DNA of 30,980 nt from JBBIQS01 sp037442205 (GTDB lineage Bacteria > Myxococcota > Myxococcia > Myxococcales > UBA5297). Position numbers and translations under genes: made by a program. Position 1 is the first letter of the stretch, and each line of letters opens with the position of its first letter. The notes below the pieces were generated by a model. It was given only the letters and a program-made list of their open reading frames with translations. It did not search any database and was not told the DNA's origin. The stretch lies in contig JBBIQS010000092.1 in the NCBI GenBank assembly GCA_037442205.1, positions 1 to 30,980 of the forward strand, given 5' to 3'. Below, in pieces: positions 1 to 9,244 of the stretch.

Positions 1-1
1 G

Positions 2-3000
2 CTCGGTTCCGGCACCGCCGCCACCGCCTACAACGCCCCGATCACCGGGCTGACCCCGGGGACGACCTACTTCTTCTGCGCGATCTCGCAGAACTCGGTG
101 GGCACCACCTTCGGAAACGTGCTGACCTTCGCCACTCCCAACACCCCGACGGTCAATTCCGCCGCCGCCACCCCGGTGACCGCCACCACCGCGACCCTCA
201 ACGCCACCGCGGTGGCCAACGGCAGCGCCGCCACCGGCTGGTTCCGCTACGACACCGTCTTTCCCACCACCTGCAGCGACACCTTCGGAACCCGGGTCCC
301 GGCCACCGGAGGCACCGCGCTAGGCTCGGGGAGCACCACCGTCAACTTCGCCCAGGCGCTGTCCGGGTTGATGCCCGGGACCACCTATTACTTCTGCGCC
401 CTGGCCTCGAACGCGGTGGGCACCACTCCCGGCGGGCTGCTCTCCTTCACCACTCCCGCCGCCGCCCCACTGGTGCAGACCGTGGCCGCCAGCGCCATCG
501 GATCGACCGGCGCCACGCTCAACGCCAACGTCACCGCCAACGGCGCGGCCACCAACGGCTGGTTCCGCTACGCCACCACCAATCCCGGCAGCTGCAACGA
601 CACTTTCGGCACCCGGGCCCCGGCCACCGGCGGCACTGCGCTGGGGACTGCCAGCACCCCGGCCAGCCTGGCGCTGGCGGTGACCGGATTGGCCCCGGCG
701 ACGACCTACTACTTCTGCCCGATCGCCCAGAACGCGGCGGGGACCAGCTTCGGCGGGGTGATGTCCTTCACCACCATCGCGCTGCCGATCGTGTCCACCT
801 CGCCGGCGACCAGCGTCACCATCACCTCGGCGACCCTCAACGGCAGCGCCGACCCCAATCTCGACGCCACCACCGCCTGGTTCCGCTACAGCACGACCAA
901 TCCGCTGGTGTGCGACGACACCTTCGGCACCCGGACCCCGGCCAGCGGCGGGACGGCGATGGGATCGGGCACCGCCGCAGTCGCCTACAGCCAGGCGATC
1001 ACCGGCTTGGCTCAGGGGACGACCTACTTTTTCTGCGCCATCGCCCAGAACTCGGTCGGTACCGCCTTCGGATCGGTGCTCAGCTTCACCACCCCCAACA
1101 CTCCGTCGGTGATCACCGCCGCCGCGACCGCCGTCGGCAGCACCTCCGCCACCCTCAACGGCACCGCCAATCCCAACGGCGCGGCCTCGACCGCCTGGTT
1201 CCGCTACGCCACGGCCAATCCCGGCAACTGCAATGACACCTTCGGGACCCGCTTCCCGACCACCGGCGGGACGGCGCTGGCCGCGGGCAACACCGCGCTG
1301 GCCTTCAGCCAGACTCCGACCGGCCTGCTGGCCAACACCACCTACTTCTACTGCGCGCTGGCCTCCAACGCGGCCGGCACCGCCTGGGGAACGGTGCAGA
1401 GCTTCACCACCCAGGGCGCCCCGACGGTCACCACCTCTGCCGCCACGGCGCTGACCACCTCCACCGCCACGCTCAACGGCTCGGCCATCCCCAACCTCGC
1501 CTCGGCCACCGGCTTCTTCCGCTACAGCAGCGTCAATCCCATCAACTGCAACACCACCTTCGGCACCCGCCAGCCGGCCACCGGCGGCACCGCGCTGGGG
1601 GCGGGGAGCACCGCGGTCACCTTCAGCGAGAACTTGACCGGTCTGGTCGCGGGGACGACCTACTACTACTGTGCCCAGGCCACCAACGCGGTGGGCACCA
1701 GCCTCGGGACGCTGCTCTCCTTCACTGTCCCGATGGCCCCGACCGTCACCACCTCGGCGGCGACGGCGGTCAGCGGCACCGCGGCGACCCTCAACGGCTC
1801 GGCCAACCCGCGCGGCGACGCCACCAACGGCTGGTTCCGCTACAGCACCACCAATCCCGGAGCCTGCAGCGACACCTTCGGCACCGCCGCTCCGGCCAGC
1901 CCCGGCACTTCGCTGGGCGCGGGCACCGCCGCGGCGACCTACAGCCAGTCGATCACCGGTTTGACCAAGTCGACGACCTACTACTACTGCGCGATCGCCG
2001 CGAACTCGTTCGGGACCTCGTTCGGAACGGTGCTCTCGTTCACCACCCCCGCCGCTCCCGCGGTCACCACCTCGGCGGCGACGCTGGTCGGGGCGAGCAC
2101 CGCCACCTTCAACGGCTCGGCGAACCCGAACCTGGCGGCCACCACCGCCTGGTTCCGCTACGACATCGCCAACCCCGGCACCTGCGACGACGTCTTCGGC
2201 ACCCGCGCCCCGGCCTCCAGCGGCGCGGCGCTGGGCAGCGGCAGCACCGCGGTCAACACCAGCCTCACGGTCTCCGGGCTCGCGCCGGGGACGCAGTACT
2301 TCTACTGCGCCATCGCCAGCAACTCCGAGGGGACCTCCTTCGGGACGATCCAGACCTTCACCACGCTGCTCGGGCCGGCGGTGACCACGGTGGCCGCCAG
2401 CGGCGTGGCCTCGACCAGCGCCACCCTCAACGGCTCCACCAATCCCAACGGCCAGAGCACCACCGGCTGGTTCCGCTACAGCACCGTCAATCCCGGCTCC
2501 TGCAGCGACACCTTCGGCACCCGCATGCCCGCCACCGCCGGGACCGGGACCGCGCTGGGGGCGGGGACCGCCGCGGTTGCCTACAGTCGCTTGCTCACCG
2601 GGTTGCTCAACGGCACGACCTATTACTACTGCGCCATCTCCTCGAACGCGGTGGCGACTTCGTTCGGAGCGGTCCTCTCCTTCACCACCACCGGGTCCCC
2701 GACCGCCATCACGGTCGCCGCCTCGGCGATCGGTACCAACGGCGCGACCCTGAACGGCACCTCTGACCCTCGCGGCGCCGACGCCACTGGCTGGTTCCGC
2801 TACAGCACCACCAATCCGTTGACCTGCAACGGCCTCTTCGGGACCCGCGCGCCGGCGACGGGCGGGACCACGCTGCTCGCCAGCGGCGGCGCGGCGCCGT
2901 ACCAGGAAGTTCTCACCGGGCTGGCTCCGGCGACCACCTATTACTACTGCGCCATCGCCTCGAACTCGGTGGGAACGGGCTACGGCAACGTCCTCAGCTT

Positions 3001-5500
3001 CACCACCCCGGCCGGCCCAGTGGTGACCACCTCGGCGGCGACCGGGGTGACCGCCACCGGCGCCACCCTGAACGGCTCGGCCAATCCCAAGGGCACCGCC
3101 GCCAGCGGCTGGTTCCGCTACGACACCGTCAATCCCGGCAGCTGCAATGACACTTTCGGGACCGCGGTCCCGGTCGGCGGCACCAGCCTGGGCGCGGGAA
3201 CGACGGCGGTGGCCTACAGCACTCCGGTCACCGGGCTCTCCTCGGGAACCACCTACTATTTCTGCGCGATCGCCCAGAACACCGCGGGCACCGCCTTCGG
3301 TACGGTGCAGACCTTCGTCACGCCCGGCGCTCCCACGGTGACGACCGCGGCGGTGACCGCCATCGGCGGCACCTCGGCGACGCTCAACGGCTCGGCCAGC
3401 CCCAACGGCGCCGCGGCCACCGGCTGGTTCCGCTACAGCGCCACCGATCCCGGAGTCTGCGACGACACCTTCGGTACCCGCACTCCCGCGACCGGCGGCA
3501 GCGCGCTGGGCTCGGGGACGGTGGTGGCTGCGTACAGCCAGCCGATCTCCGGGCTGACCGCGGGGACCACCTACTTCTACTGCGCCATCGCCTCGAACTC
3601 GGTGGGCACCTCCTTCGGCGCGGTGCTCAGCTTCACCACCCTGGCCGCGCCGACGGTGACCACCGACCCGGCGACCAGCCTGGCAGCGACCTCGGCCACG
3701 CTCAACGGCTCCGCCAACCCGCGGGGAGCGAGCAGCACCGGCTGGTTCCGCTACAGCGCGACCGATCCCGGAGCCTGCAACGACGCCTTCGGCACCCGCT
3801 CCCCGTCCACCGGCTCGTCGTTGGGCTCGGGGATGAGCGCCGCCCCCTTCAGCCAGCCCCTGTCCGGCCTTGCTCCAGGGACGACCTACTACTTCTGCGC
3901 CATCGCCTCGAATTCGCAGGGCACCTCCTTTGGATCGATGGCGAGCTTCACCACGCCCGCTGCTGCACCGACGGTGACCACCTCGGCGGCCACGGCGCTG
4001 ACCGGCAGCTCCGCGACTCTCAACGGCTCGGCGATCGCCGGGGGCGCGGCGGCGACCGGCTGGTTCCGCTACTCGACCACCAGTCCCGGCACCTGCGACG
4101 ACACCTTCGGCACCCGCGCCCCAGCCAGCGGCAGCACCTCGCTGGGTTCGGGCAACAGCGCGGCCTCCTTCACCGAGGCGCTGACCGGCCTGTCGCGGGC
4201 GACCACCTATTATTTCTGCGCCATCGCCCAGAACTCGGTGGGTACCTCCTTCGGATCGGTGCTCAGCTTCACCACCGCCGGTCCGCCGGCGGTCACCACC
4301 ACCGCCGCCAGCAGCATCACCGGGACCTCGGCGGCCCTGGCCGGTATCGCCAAGCCCAACGGCGCCGACACCACCGGCTGGTTCCGCTACAGCAAGACCG
4401 ATCCCGGAACCTGCGACGACACCTTCGGCACCCGCCAGCCGGCCAGCGGCGGCGCCGCGCTCGGCGCCGGGACCAGCGACGTCCCGTGGGCGGACACGGC
4501 TACCGGCCTCAGCCCGGGGACCACCTATTACTACTGCGCTATCGCCTCGAACTCGGAGGGGATTGCCTATGGCACGGTGGCCACCTTCAAGACCCTCAGC
4601 TTGCCGACGGTCACCACCTCCTCGATTTCGAACCTGATCAACGGTGGCGCCACACTCAACGGCACGGCCATCCCGAACGGCAGCGCGGCCACCGGCTGGT
4701 TCCGCGTGTCGAGCACCGATCCCGGCAGCTGCAACGACACCTTTGGGACCCGCGCTCCGGCCACCGGCGGCTCCACGCTGGGGGCGGGCACTGGCCAGGT
4801 GGGCTTCTCGCAGAAGATCATCGGGCTGCAGCCCGGGGTGAAGTACTTCTTCTGCGCTATCGCCTCCAATACCGCCGGTACCGGCTTCGGTCAGGTGGTC
4901 TCGTTCACCTCCGAAGCCCCGACCCCGGTGGTGACCACGCTGGCGGCCAGCCAGATCGGCGGTCGTGAGGCGGTGCTCAATGGCACTGCCAATCCGCAGG
5001 GCACTTCCGGCATCGGCTGGTTCCGCTACGACACCAAACCCGGCGTGTGCATCGACACCTTCGGCACCCGCGTTCCGGAGGCGCAAGGGCTGCCCCTGGG
5101 CTCGGGGAACACCGCCAAGGCCTACTCGGTGGCGGTCACCGGTTTGCTCCCCAGCACGCACTACTATTTCTGCGCCATCGCCTCCAACCTCGGCGGGGCC
5201 GGCTTCGGAAAGATGCTCGACTTCACCACTGCCGCAGTGGAGCCCAGCGTCACGACCCAGCCCGCGGCGGTCGCAGACGGCGGCACCGCGACCCTCAACG
5301 GCAGCGTGAACCCCAATGGCTCGGAGGCGACCGTCTGGTTCCAGTGGGGCGCGGGCAGCGGAGCCTCGTGCCAGGATCTGGCCACCCGCCTGCCGCAGGA
5401 TGGGACGTTGACCGCAGCCACCAACGGGGAAATTCCCTTCTCCGAGGAGATCAACGGCCTGTCCGCCGGCACCTACTCCTACTGCGCGGTCGCCCAGGGA
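2..5500 (+). repeat. Tandem coding repeats, ~318-bp period, 17 copies plus a partial
   Basis: The sequence encoding W-F-R recurs at 239, 560, 878, 1196, 1832, 2150, 2468, 2792, 3110, 3425, 3743, 4061, 4379, 4697, 5018 and 5336, with a variant F-F-R copy near 1513. The spacing is almost always 318 bp, with a few at 315, 321 or 324, always a multiple of three. Copies share long near-identical DNA blocks such as tggttccgctac and the FGTR/PATGG segment. This suggests expansion by unequal recombination. Confidence 0.9.
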
Positions 5501-5659
5501 CGGGTGGGGACCACTTACGGCGAGGTGGTCACCTTCGAGATCGTCGACGGCGTCAAGACCGGCTGCGGCTGCGGGACGCAAGGGACCCAACTGCCGCTGG
5601 GAGTGATCGGGTTGGCGTTGCTGGGGCTGCTCCGCCAGCGCCAGCGGGTGCGACGCTAG
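2..5659 (+). CDS. Giant FN3-like repeat surface protein with MYXO-CTERM-like tail (5' end missing)
   Basis: The reading frame is open from the first bases, so the true start and any signal peptide lie to the left. The visible ~1885 residues are one partial and 17 full repeats of about 106 residues. Each has a core such as 'ATLNGSANPNG..TGWFRY', then 'C-x-D-x-FGTR', then 'GLxxGTTYYFCAIA', then 'SFTTP'. This resembles bacterial fibronectin-type-III-like beta-sandwich repeats. Every complete repeat has exactly one Cys after the WFRY strand and one in the YYFCA strand. The last repeat is divergent (WFQW in place of WFRY). The protein ends with GCGCG, a hydrophobic stretch and a basic RQRQRVRR tail, the layout of the MYXO-CTERM sorting signal. 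By inference it is a secreted, surface-anchored stalk or adhesin. No catalytic domain is visible. It is convergent with the next gene. Confidence 0.85.
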   Translation, partial: LGSGTAATAYNAPITGLTPGTTYFFCAISQNSVGTTFGNVLTFATPNTPTVNSAAATPVTATTATLNATAVANGSAATGWFRYDTVFPTTCSDTFGTRVPATGGTALGSGSTTVNFAQALSGLMPGTTYYFCALASNAVGTTPGGLLSFTTPAAAPLVQTVAASAIGSTGATLNANVTANGAATNGWFRYATTNPGSCNDTFGTRAPATGGTALGTASTPASLALAVTGLAPATTYYFCPIAQNAAGTSFGGVMSFTTIALPIVSTSPATSVTITSATLNGSADPNLDATTAWFRYSTTNPLVCDDTFGTRTPASGGTAMGSGTAAVAYSQAITGLAQGTTYFFCAIAQNSVGTAFGSVLSFTTPNTPSVITAAATAVGSTSATLNGTANPNGAASTAWFRYATANPGNCNDTFGTRFPTTGGTALAAGNTALAFSQTPTGLLANTTYFYCALASNAAGTAWGTVQSFTTQGAPTVTTSAATALTTSTATLNGSAIPNLASATGFFRYSSVNPINCNTTFGTRQPATGGTALGAGSTAVTFSENLTGLVAGTTYYYCAQATNAVGTSLGTLLSFTVPMAPTVTTSAATAVSGTAATLNGSANPRGDATNGWFRYSTTNPGACSDTFGTAAPASPGTSLGAGTAAATYSQSITGLTKSTTYYYCAIAANSFGTSFGTVLSFTTPAAPAVTTSAATLVGASTATFNGSANPNLAATTAWFRYDIANPGTCDDVFGTRAPASSGAALGSGSTAVNTSLTVSGLAPGTQYFYCAIASNSEGTSFGTIQTFTTLLGPAVTTVAASGVASTSATLNGSTNPNGQSTTGWFRYSTVNPGSCSDTFGTRMPATAGTGTALGAGTAAVAYSRLLTGLLNGTTYYYCAISSNAVATSFGAVLSFTTTGSPTAITVAASAIGTNGATLNGTSDPRGADATGWFRYSTTNPLTCNGLFGTRAPATGGTTLLASGGAAPYQEVLTGLAPATTYYYCAIASNSVGTGYGNVLSFTTPAGPVVTTSAATGVTATGATLNGSANPKGTAASGWFRYDTVNPGSCNDTFGTAVPVGGTSLGAGTTAVAYSTPVTGLSSGTTYYFCAIAQNTAGTAFGTVQTFVTPGAPTVTTAAVTAIGGTSATLNGSASPNGAAATGWFRYSATDPGVCDDTFGTRTPATGGSALGSGTVVAAYSQPISGLTAGTTYFYCAIASNSVGTSFGAVLSFTTLAAPTVTTDPATSLAATSATLNGSANPRGASSTGWFRYSATDPGACNDAFGTRSPSTGSSLGSGMSAAPFSQPLSGLAPGTTYYFCAIASNSQGTSFGSMASFTTPAAAPTVTTSAATALTGSSATLNGSAIAGGAAATGWFRYSTTSPGTCDDTFGTRAPASGSTSLGSGNSAASFTEALTGLSRATTYYFCAIAQNSVGTSFGSVLSFTTAGPPAVTTTAASSITGTSAALAGIAKPNGADTTGWFRYSKTDPGTCDDTFGTRQPASGGAALGAGTSDVPWADTATGLSPGTTYYYCAIASNSEGIAYGTVATFKTLSLPTVTTSSISNLINGGATLNGTAIPNGSAATGWFRVSSTDPGSCNDTFGTRAPATGGSTLGAGTGQVGFSQKIIGLQPGVKYFFCAIASNTAGTGFGQVVSFTSEAPTPVVTTLAASQIGGREAVLNGTANPQGTSGIGWFRYDTKPGVCIDTFGTRVPEAQGLPLGSGNTAKAYSVAVTGLLPSTHYYFCAIASNLGGAGFGKMLDFTTAAVEPSVTTQPAAVADGGTATLNGSVNPNGSEATVWFQWGAGSGASCQDLATRLPQDGTLTAATNGEIPFSEEINGLSAGTYSYCAVAQGRVGTTYGEVVTFEIVDGVKTGCGCGTQGTQLPLGVIGLALLGLLRQRQRVRR

Positions 5660-5704
5660 GGTTGGATCAGGCGCTGCGAGAGGGTCGAGCCCTGACCGTG
5701 AGGG

Positions 5705-5813
5705 AGGGGCGGACGTTCTGCCCTGCGCAGCTCAGGGGATGGACCTTGCGATCCGCGGCGTGACGCATCTCCCCCGAGCAGCGGTCACTGCCCGGGGCCT
5801 AACGTCCGCCCCT
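5705..5813. repeat. 13-bp perfect inverted repeat in a convergent intergenic gap
   Basis: AGGGGCGGACGTT at 5705-5717 is the exact reverse complement of 5801-5813, with 83 bases between. The interior can form small hairpins: CCCTG/CAGGG at 5721-5737 and GCAG/CTGC near 5780-5792. The gap lies between two converging stop codons (5659 and 5833) and holds no open reading frame. It may act as a bidirectional terminator or barrier, a structured RNA, or a remnant of a small element. No T-tract follows either arm. Confidence 0.5.
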
Positions 5814-5832
5814 TGCTGATGCGCGCGGCTCA

Positions 5833-8253
5833 TCAATGCGCTGCCGCCTCGCCGCCCCCGGCTACCGGCGTGGGGCGCAGCTCGTTGGCGATGGACCTGA
5901 GGTAGCGGTAGTTCTCCAGCGCGTGATCCCTGGGGCTCAGGTAGTAGCGCGGGGTGTGGAACTCGAGCCACTTGTTGCGATCGGTGTTGATGGTGTGCGG
6001 GGTTCGCCGGATTAGCTCCCGCACCGCCCGGTCGTCGAGGATCCGCGCCCGCTCCAGCGCCTCGACCGTGCCGCCTCCCATCAGTGAATCGACCACTTTG
6101 CGCTCCAATTCCAGCTCCGGGCTGGTGCGATAGCGCTCCCAGGCCGCCGGGTTGAGCTTGAGCGGCTCGTCCGAGGCCAGCACCACCGCCTGCTCCCCGC
6201 CCAACCACAGCTCCACCACTTTGAACTCCTGCGCCAGGGTCGCCAGCATCGTGGCGATCTCGGTCGGCGTCAGGTGGTGCAGCTGGATCCACTGTTCCAG
6301 AACCCCGTCCCTGGCCAGGCGCTTGCGCACCGTGCGGTAGAACTCCGACGAATAGAGGTTGGCGGCCCCGGAGAACCAGACCGAGGTCACCTCGATCGAG
6401 ATCACGTCGTAGATCTTGTCGGTCCGCAGCAGCCAGTTGCGCCCGTCCTCGAAGATCACCCGCACCTCGGGACGGGTGAAGAGCTGGTGGTTGATGTGTC
6501 CGAAGTGGCGCTGCGCCGCCAGGATGTTCCCCTGCGACAACTCGCAGACGTCCACCTGGTCGTAGCCGAGCGCCCAGGCCACTCCGGCGGTCTGCCCGCT
6601 CCCAAGCCCGATTACCGCCACGCTCTGGTGCCGCGGGCTGTGCAGCGTGGGCAGCAGCACGAAGGCCGCCTGCGCCGACATCTGAAGGTAGTCGTCGGCG
6701 TCGAACTTTCCATTGGTGTAGAGGAAGCGGGTGCTGTCGGTGCCCAGGTACTCGTTCTTCACCGGCTGGTAGACCACGGTGGTGAAGCCGGTGTGCTGGT
6801 CCTCGTGGAAGAACTTGAGCTCCGAGCCCGGCGTGATGTGCCCGGCGAAGTAGACCCCGTAGCCGCCGGTCAGCTCCATCCGGTTCCAGCCGGGCGCGAA
6901 CACCGCCAGCGCCAGCCCCGCCGCCGCCAACCCCAGCTGCTTGAGCGGCGGGCGGCGCTCCTCACTCCGCTTTCCCCACGCCAGCGCCGCCCAGGCGGCG
7001 AAGATCAGCGCCCACAACAGCAGAAAGGAGCGCTCGGCCCCCACCAGTGGCACCATCCCGAAGCCGCCCACCAGCGCCCCGGTCACGCAACCCAGGGCGT
7101 TGAGCGCGTTCAGCGCCCCCAGCTGCCTGCCGCTGGGCGAGTGGCCATGGGCGTAGCCGTGGAAGGCCAGCGGGAAGATGGTCGCCGCCACCGTCGCCAC
7201 CGGTTTGATCAGCAGATAGGCGACGCCGAGCTTGAGCGCCTCGCCGGCCCAGAAGCTCTCCAGCCCGAAGAGCTCCCGCGACACCGCCAAAACCCGCCCG
7301 GCGTAGGGCCAGAGCAGGGTCACCAGCGGCAATCCGAACGCCAGCGAGGCCAGATTTCCCCGCAAGAAGCTCTTCACCTCGCCCAGATCCTTGGGCGCGG
7401 CCCGTTCCACCATCCGCCCGCCCAGGGTCAGCGACAGCAGCACCACCGCCAGCAGGATCGAGAAGCTGTAGGTGCTGGCTCCGAGCACTGAAGCGATGAG
7501 GTGATTCCACAGCGCCTCGAGGGCGAAGAAAGCGAAGCCGCTCGCCGCCGCCAACACGAATGGCCAAGCCGGCGCGGCGCGTCGGGGATCGGCAGGGGAG
7601 GGCGCTGGCGAGGTCGCCGGCGCCGAGGGAGTGGCCGCCGGGGCGCGCAACCCCAGGAACAGCGCCGCCGCCACCGCCAGCCCCATCGCCGAAGAGAAGT
7701 AGAGCGTCCCCTCCAGCCCAAGGTGGAAGAAGAGGAAGAAGGGCGCCACCAGGGTGAAGAAGCAGGCCCCGGCGGCGTTGAGAGCGTAGAGCCGGGTCAG
7801 CAGCTTGGGAGTCGCCAGATCCCGCTCCTCAAGGAACGCCCCCAGCGTCGGCAGGTGCGCCCCCATGGCCATGGTCGGCGGCAGCACCCAGAACGCCGCC
7901 ACCAACCACCTCCCCAGCGCCAGCGCGGCCCCGCTCCCGCTGCTGGCCGCCAGCACCCCGGCCAGCGACTCATATGATCGATAGAAGAACAGCGACAAAA
8001 ACAGCGACCAGGCCGAGATGAACAGCTCCAGCAGCGCCAGCCGCAGGTTGGCGCGCCGGGCCGACTTGGGGCAGGCCATCGCCCCCAGCGTGAGACCGAG
8101 GAAATAGGTGGCCAGGACGATGGTCGCGGCCGGCGTGGTCGCCCCGATCAGCGTGGTCAGGTACTTCTGGTAGACAGCCTCCAGGATCAGCGCCACTCCG
8201 CCGGAGAAAAAGACTGCTGCCTGCAGCAAATTGGTCGTCGCGCGCGAGGTCAA
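5833..8253 (-). CDS. Membrane-fused spermidine-synthase-like protein
   Basis: The protein has 806 residues and two parts. The first ~440 residues hold at least ten hydrophobic segments, in the style of the multi-pass domain fused to bacterial aminopropyltransferase homologues. The soluble C-terminal part carries a SAM or decarboxylated-SAM-type nucleotide loop, GLGSGQTAG from residue 549, then 'EDGRNWLL' (D603), and 'YDVISIE' ending at E621, followed by 'LYSSEFY'. Classical SpeE has an Asp-rich DSxDP-like stretch where this protein has E-V-T-S-V-W, so true spermidine synthesis is uncertain. The start is TTG (8251-8253 on the opposite strand), supported by a GGAG Shine-Dalgarno about seven bases upstream. 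The next Met would remove the first membrane segment. It is convergent with the FN3-like gene and divergent from the next gene. Confidence 0.8.
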   Translation of the reverse strand: MTSRATTNLLQAAVFFSGGVALILEAVYQKYLTTLIGATTPAATIVLATYFLGLTLGAMACPKSARRANLRLALLELFISAWSLFLSLFFYRSYESLAGVLAASSGSGAALALGRWLVAAFWVLPPTMAMGAHLPTLGAFLEERDLATPKLLTRLYALNAAGACFFTLVAPFFLFFHLGLEGTLYFSSAMGLAVAAALFLGLRAPAATPSAPATSPAPSPADPRRAAPAWPFVLAAASGFAFFALEALWNHLIASVLGASTYSFSILLAVVLLSLTLGGRMVERAAPKDLGEVKSFLRGNLASLAFGLPLVTLLWPYAGRVLAVSRELFGLESFWAGEALKLGVAYLLIKPVATVAATIFPLAFHGYAHGHSPSGRQLGALNALNALGCVTGALVGGFGMVPLVGAERSFLLLWALIFAAWAALAWGKRSEERRPPLKQLGLAAAGLALAVFAPGWNRMELTGGYGVYFAGHITPGSELKFFHEDQHTGFTTVVYQPVKNEYLGTDSTRFLYTNGKFDADDYLQMSAQAAFVLLPTLHSPRHQSVAVIGLGSGQTAGVAWALGYDQVDVCELSQGNILAAQRHFGHINHQLFTRPEVRVIFEDGRNWLLRTDKIYDVISIEVTSVWFSGAANLYSSEFYRTVRKRLARDGVLEQWIQLHHLTPTEIATMLATLAQEFKVVELWLGGEQAVVLASDEPLKLNPAAWERYRTSPELELERKVVDSLMGGGTVEALERARILDDRAVRELIRRTPHTINTDRNKWLEFHTPRYYLSPRDHALENYRYLRSIANELRPTPVAGGGEAAAH

Positions 8254-8509
8254 GGCGGTCTCCAGGACTGCGACGATACCTGAAGCTGCCCGCCCGGCGC
8301 CTCCGGCTTCCGGCGAATCCCTTCGCGCGCCGCTGGGCGCTCGCCCGGACGGCCGGTACGGGCGCGTTGCGCGGCCGAGGGAATTGCCGCGGCGCCATCA
8401 CTCGCGGTGAGTGGACGCCGCATCCCGAACACTGAGAAAAGATCATCTAGATGTTGCTGAAATCGACGGTGCGCCGGCCACGGCGCGCCGGACTCGCTGG
8501 AGGGGCCCA

Positions 8510-9061
8510 ATGCCTTCGATGGCATCCAACGCCGCTGCTGTCTCCCCGTCTCCGCTGCCGCCTTTCGTCACGCTGTTGCGCCGCGGCGACACCTATTGCG
8601 CCGCCGGCATCGGCAACGTGCTGGTCATCGTGTGGAACGAGGCGCCGACGGTGCCCGCGTTGGACCAGGTGATGGAGAAGATGGAGCTGATGCGGCAGCG
8701 CTTCCCCGACGGCGGAGCCATGCTGGTCATCTCCCGGGCCAACTCTCCGGGAGAACACGGCGCGGTCAAGCGCAGCGCCGAGATGTTGAAGGCCATGGTC
8801 CCCTGGCTGAAGGCGGTGGTGGCGGTCAACGGCGGCACCGGCCCGTTTGCCAAGCTGGTGCGAGTGATGATGCAGACCATCATGGCACTGGTCACTCGGC
8901 TGCCGATCGAGACCCGGTTGTTCGGCACCCCGGCCGAGACGGTGCAGTGGCTCGCCGGCTTCCTTCCTGGAAACGGGGGCCTCAAGATCTCCCAGGGCGA
9001 GCTGCAGTCCGGGGTGGACGCACTGCTCGCGCACTTCCCGCCGGCCGGATCCTCGAGCTGA
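8510..9061 (+). CDS. Small SpoIIAA/STAS-like protein of unknown function
   Basis: The protein has 183 residues and no signal peptide. I chose the ATG at 8510 because GGAGGGG lies just upstream; an in-frame GTG at 8411 has no such site. The pattern is alternating beta strands and helices: 'GNVLVIVWNEAPTVPAL', a helix with 'VMEKMELMRQRF', 'AMLVISRANSPG', then 'KAVVAVNGGTGPFAKLVRVMMQ' and 'RLFGTPAETVQWL'. This resembles the SpoIIAA/STAS-type fold common in myxobacterial small proteins, but I see no defining motif. It is followed after 245 bases by a lipoprotein gene on the same strand. The function is not recognised, so the fold assignment is an inference. Confidence 0.7.
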   Translation: MPSMASNAAAVSPSPLPPFVTLLRRGDTYCAAGIGNVLVIVWNEAPTVPALDQVMEKMELMRQRFPDGGAMLVISRANSPGEHGAVKRSAEMLKAMVPWLKAVVAVNGGTGPFAKLVRVMMQTIMALVTRLPIETRLFGTPAETVQWLAGFLPGNGGLKISQGELQSGVDALLAHFPPAGSSS

Positions 9062-9221
9062 GCGAGCGGCTTCGGGCAGTATCCGCCCCGCCGAGCAGTG
9101 GTGAGCCCCGCCGGACCGTTCGCCAGGCCTGCCCGCCCGGCCAGGGAACGGTGGATTGCGGGCAAAATCAGGCAAATGACGTCTCGGTCGGCACGATGTG
9201 GGGGCGCGCCGGGCTCCCAGC

Positions 9222-9230
9222 TGCTATAGG
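9222..9230 (+). promoter_or_regulatory. Extended -10 promoter candidate for the lipoprotein gene
   Basis: TGCTATAGG has the TGn extension plus TATAGG, a four-of-six match to TATAAT. No clear -35 is present, as is usual for extended -10 sites. Transcription would start near 9237, giving a leader of about 70 bases that contains the terminator-like hairpin at 9245. Confidence 0.35.
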
Positions 9231-9244
9231 GCACGGCTGCGCGC

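Noticed and set aside
2..5500. Tandem repeats as a CRISPR array
   Set aside because: The units are 318 bp, coding and in frame throughout, with no short repeat/spacer pattern.
320..5590. A 1756-residue open frame antisense to the FN3-like repeat gene
   Set aside because: It is a by-product of GC-rich codons and of a repeat period divisible by three, which keeps one antisense frame open. Its Arg/Gly/Ala-rich translation has no recognisable domain.
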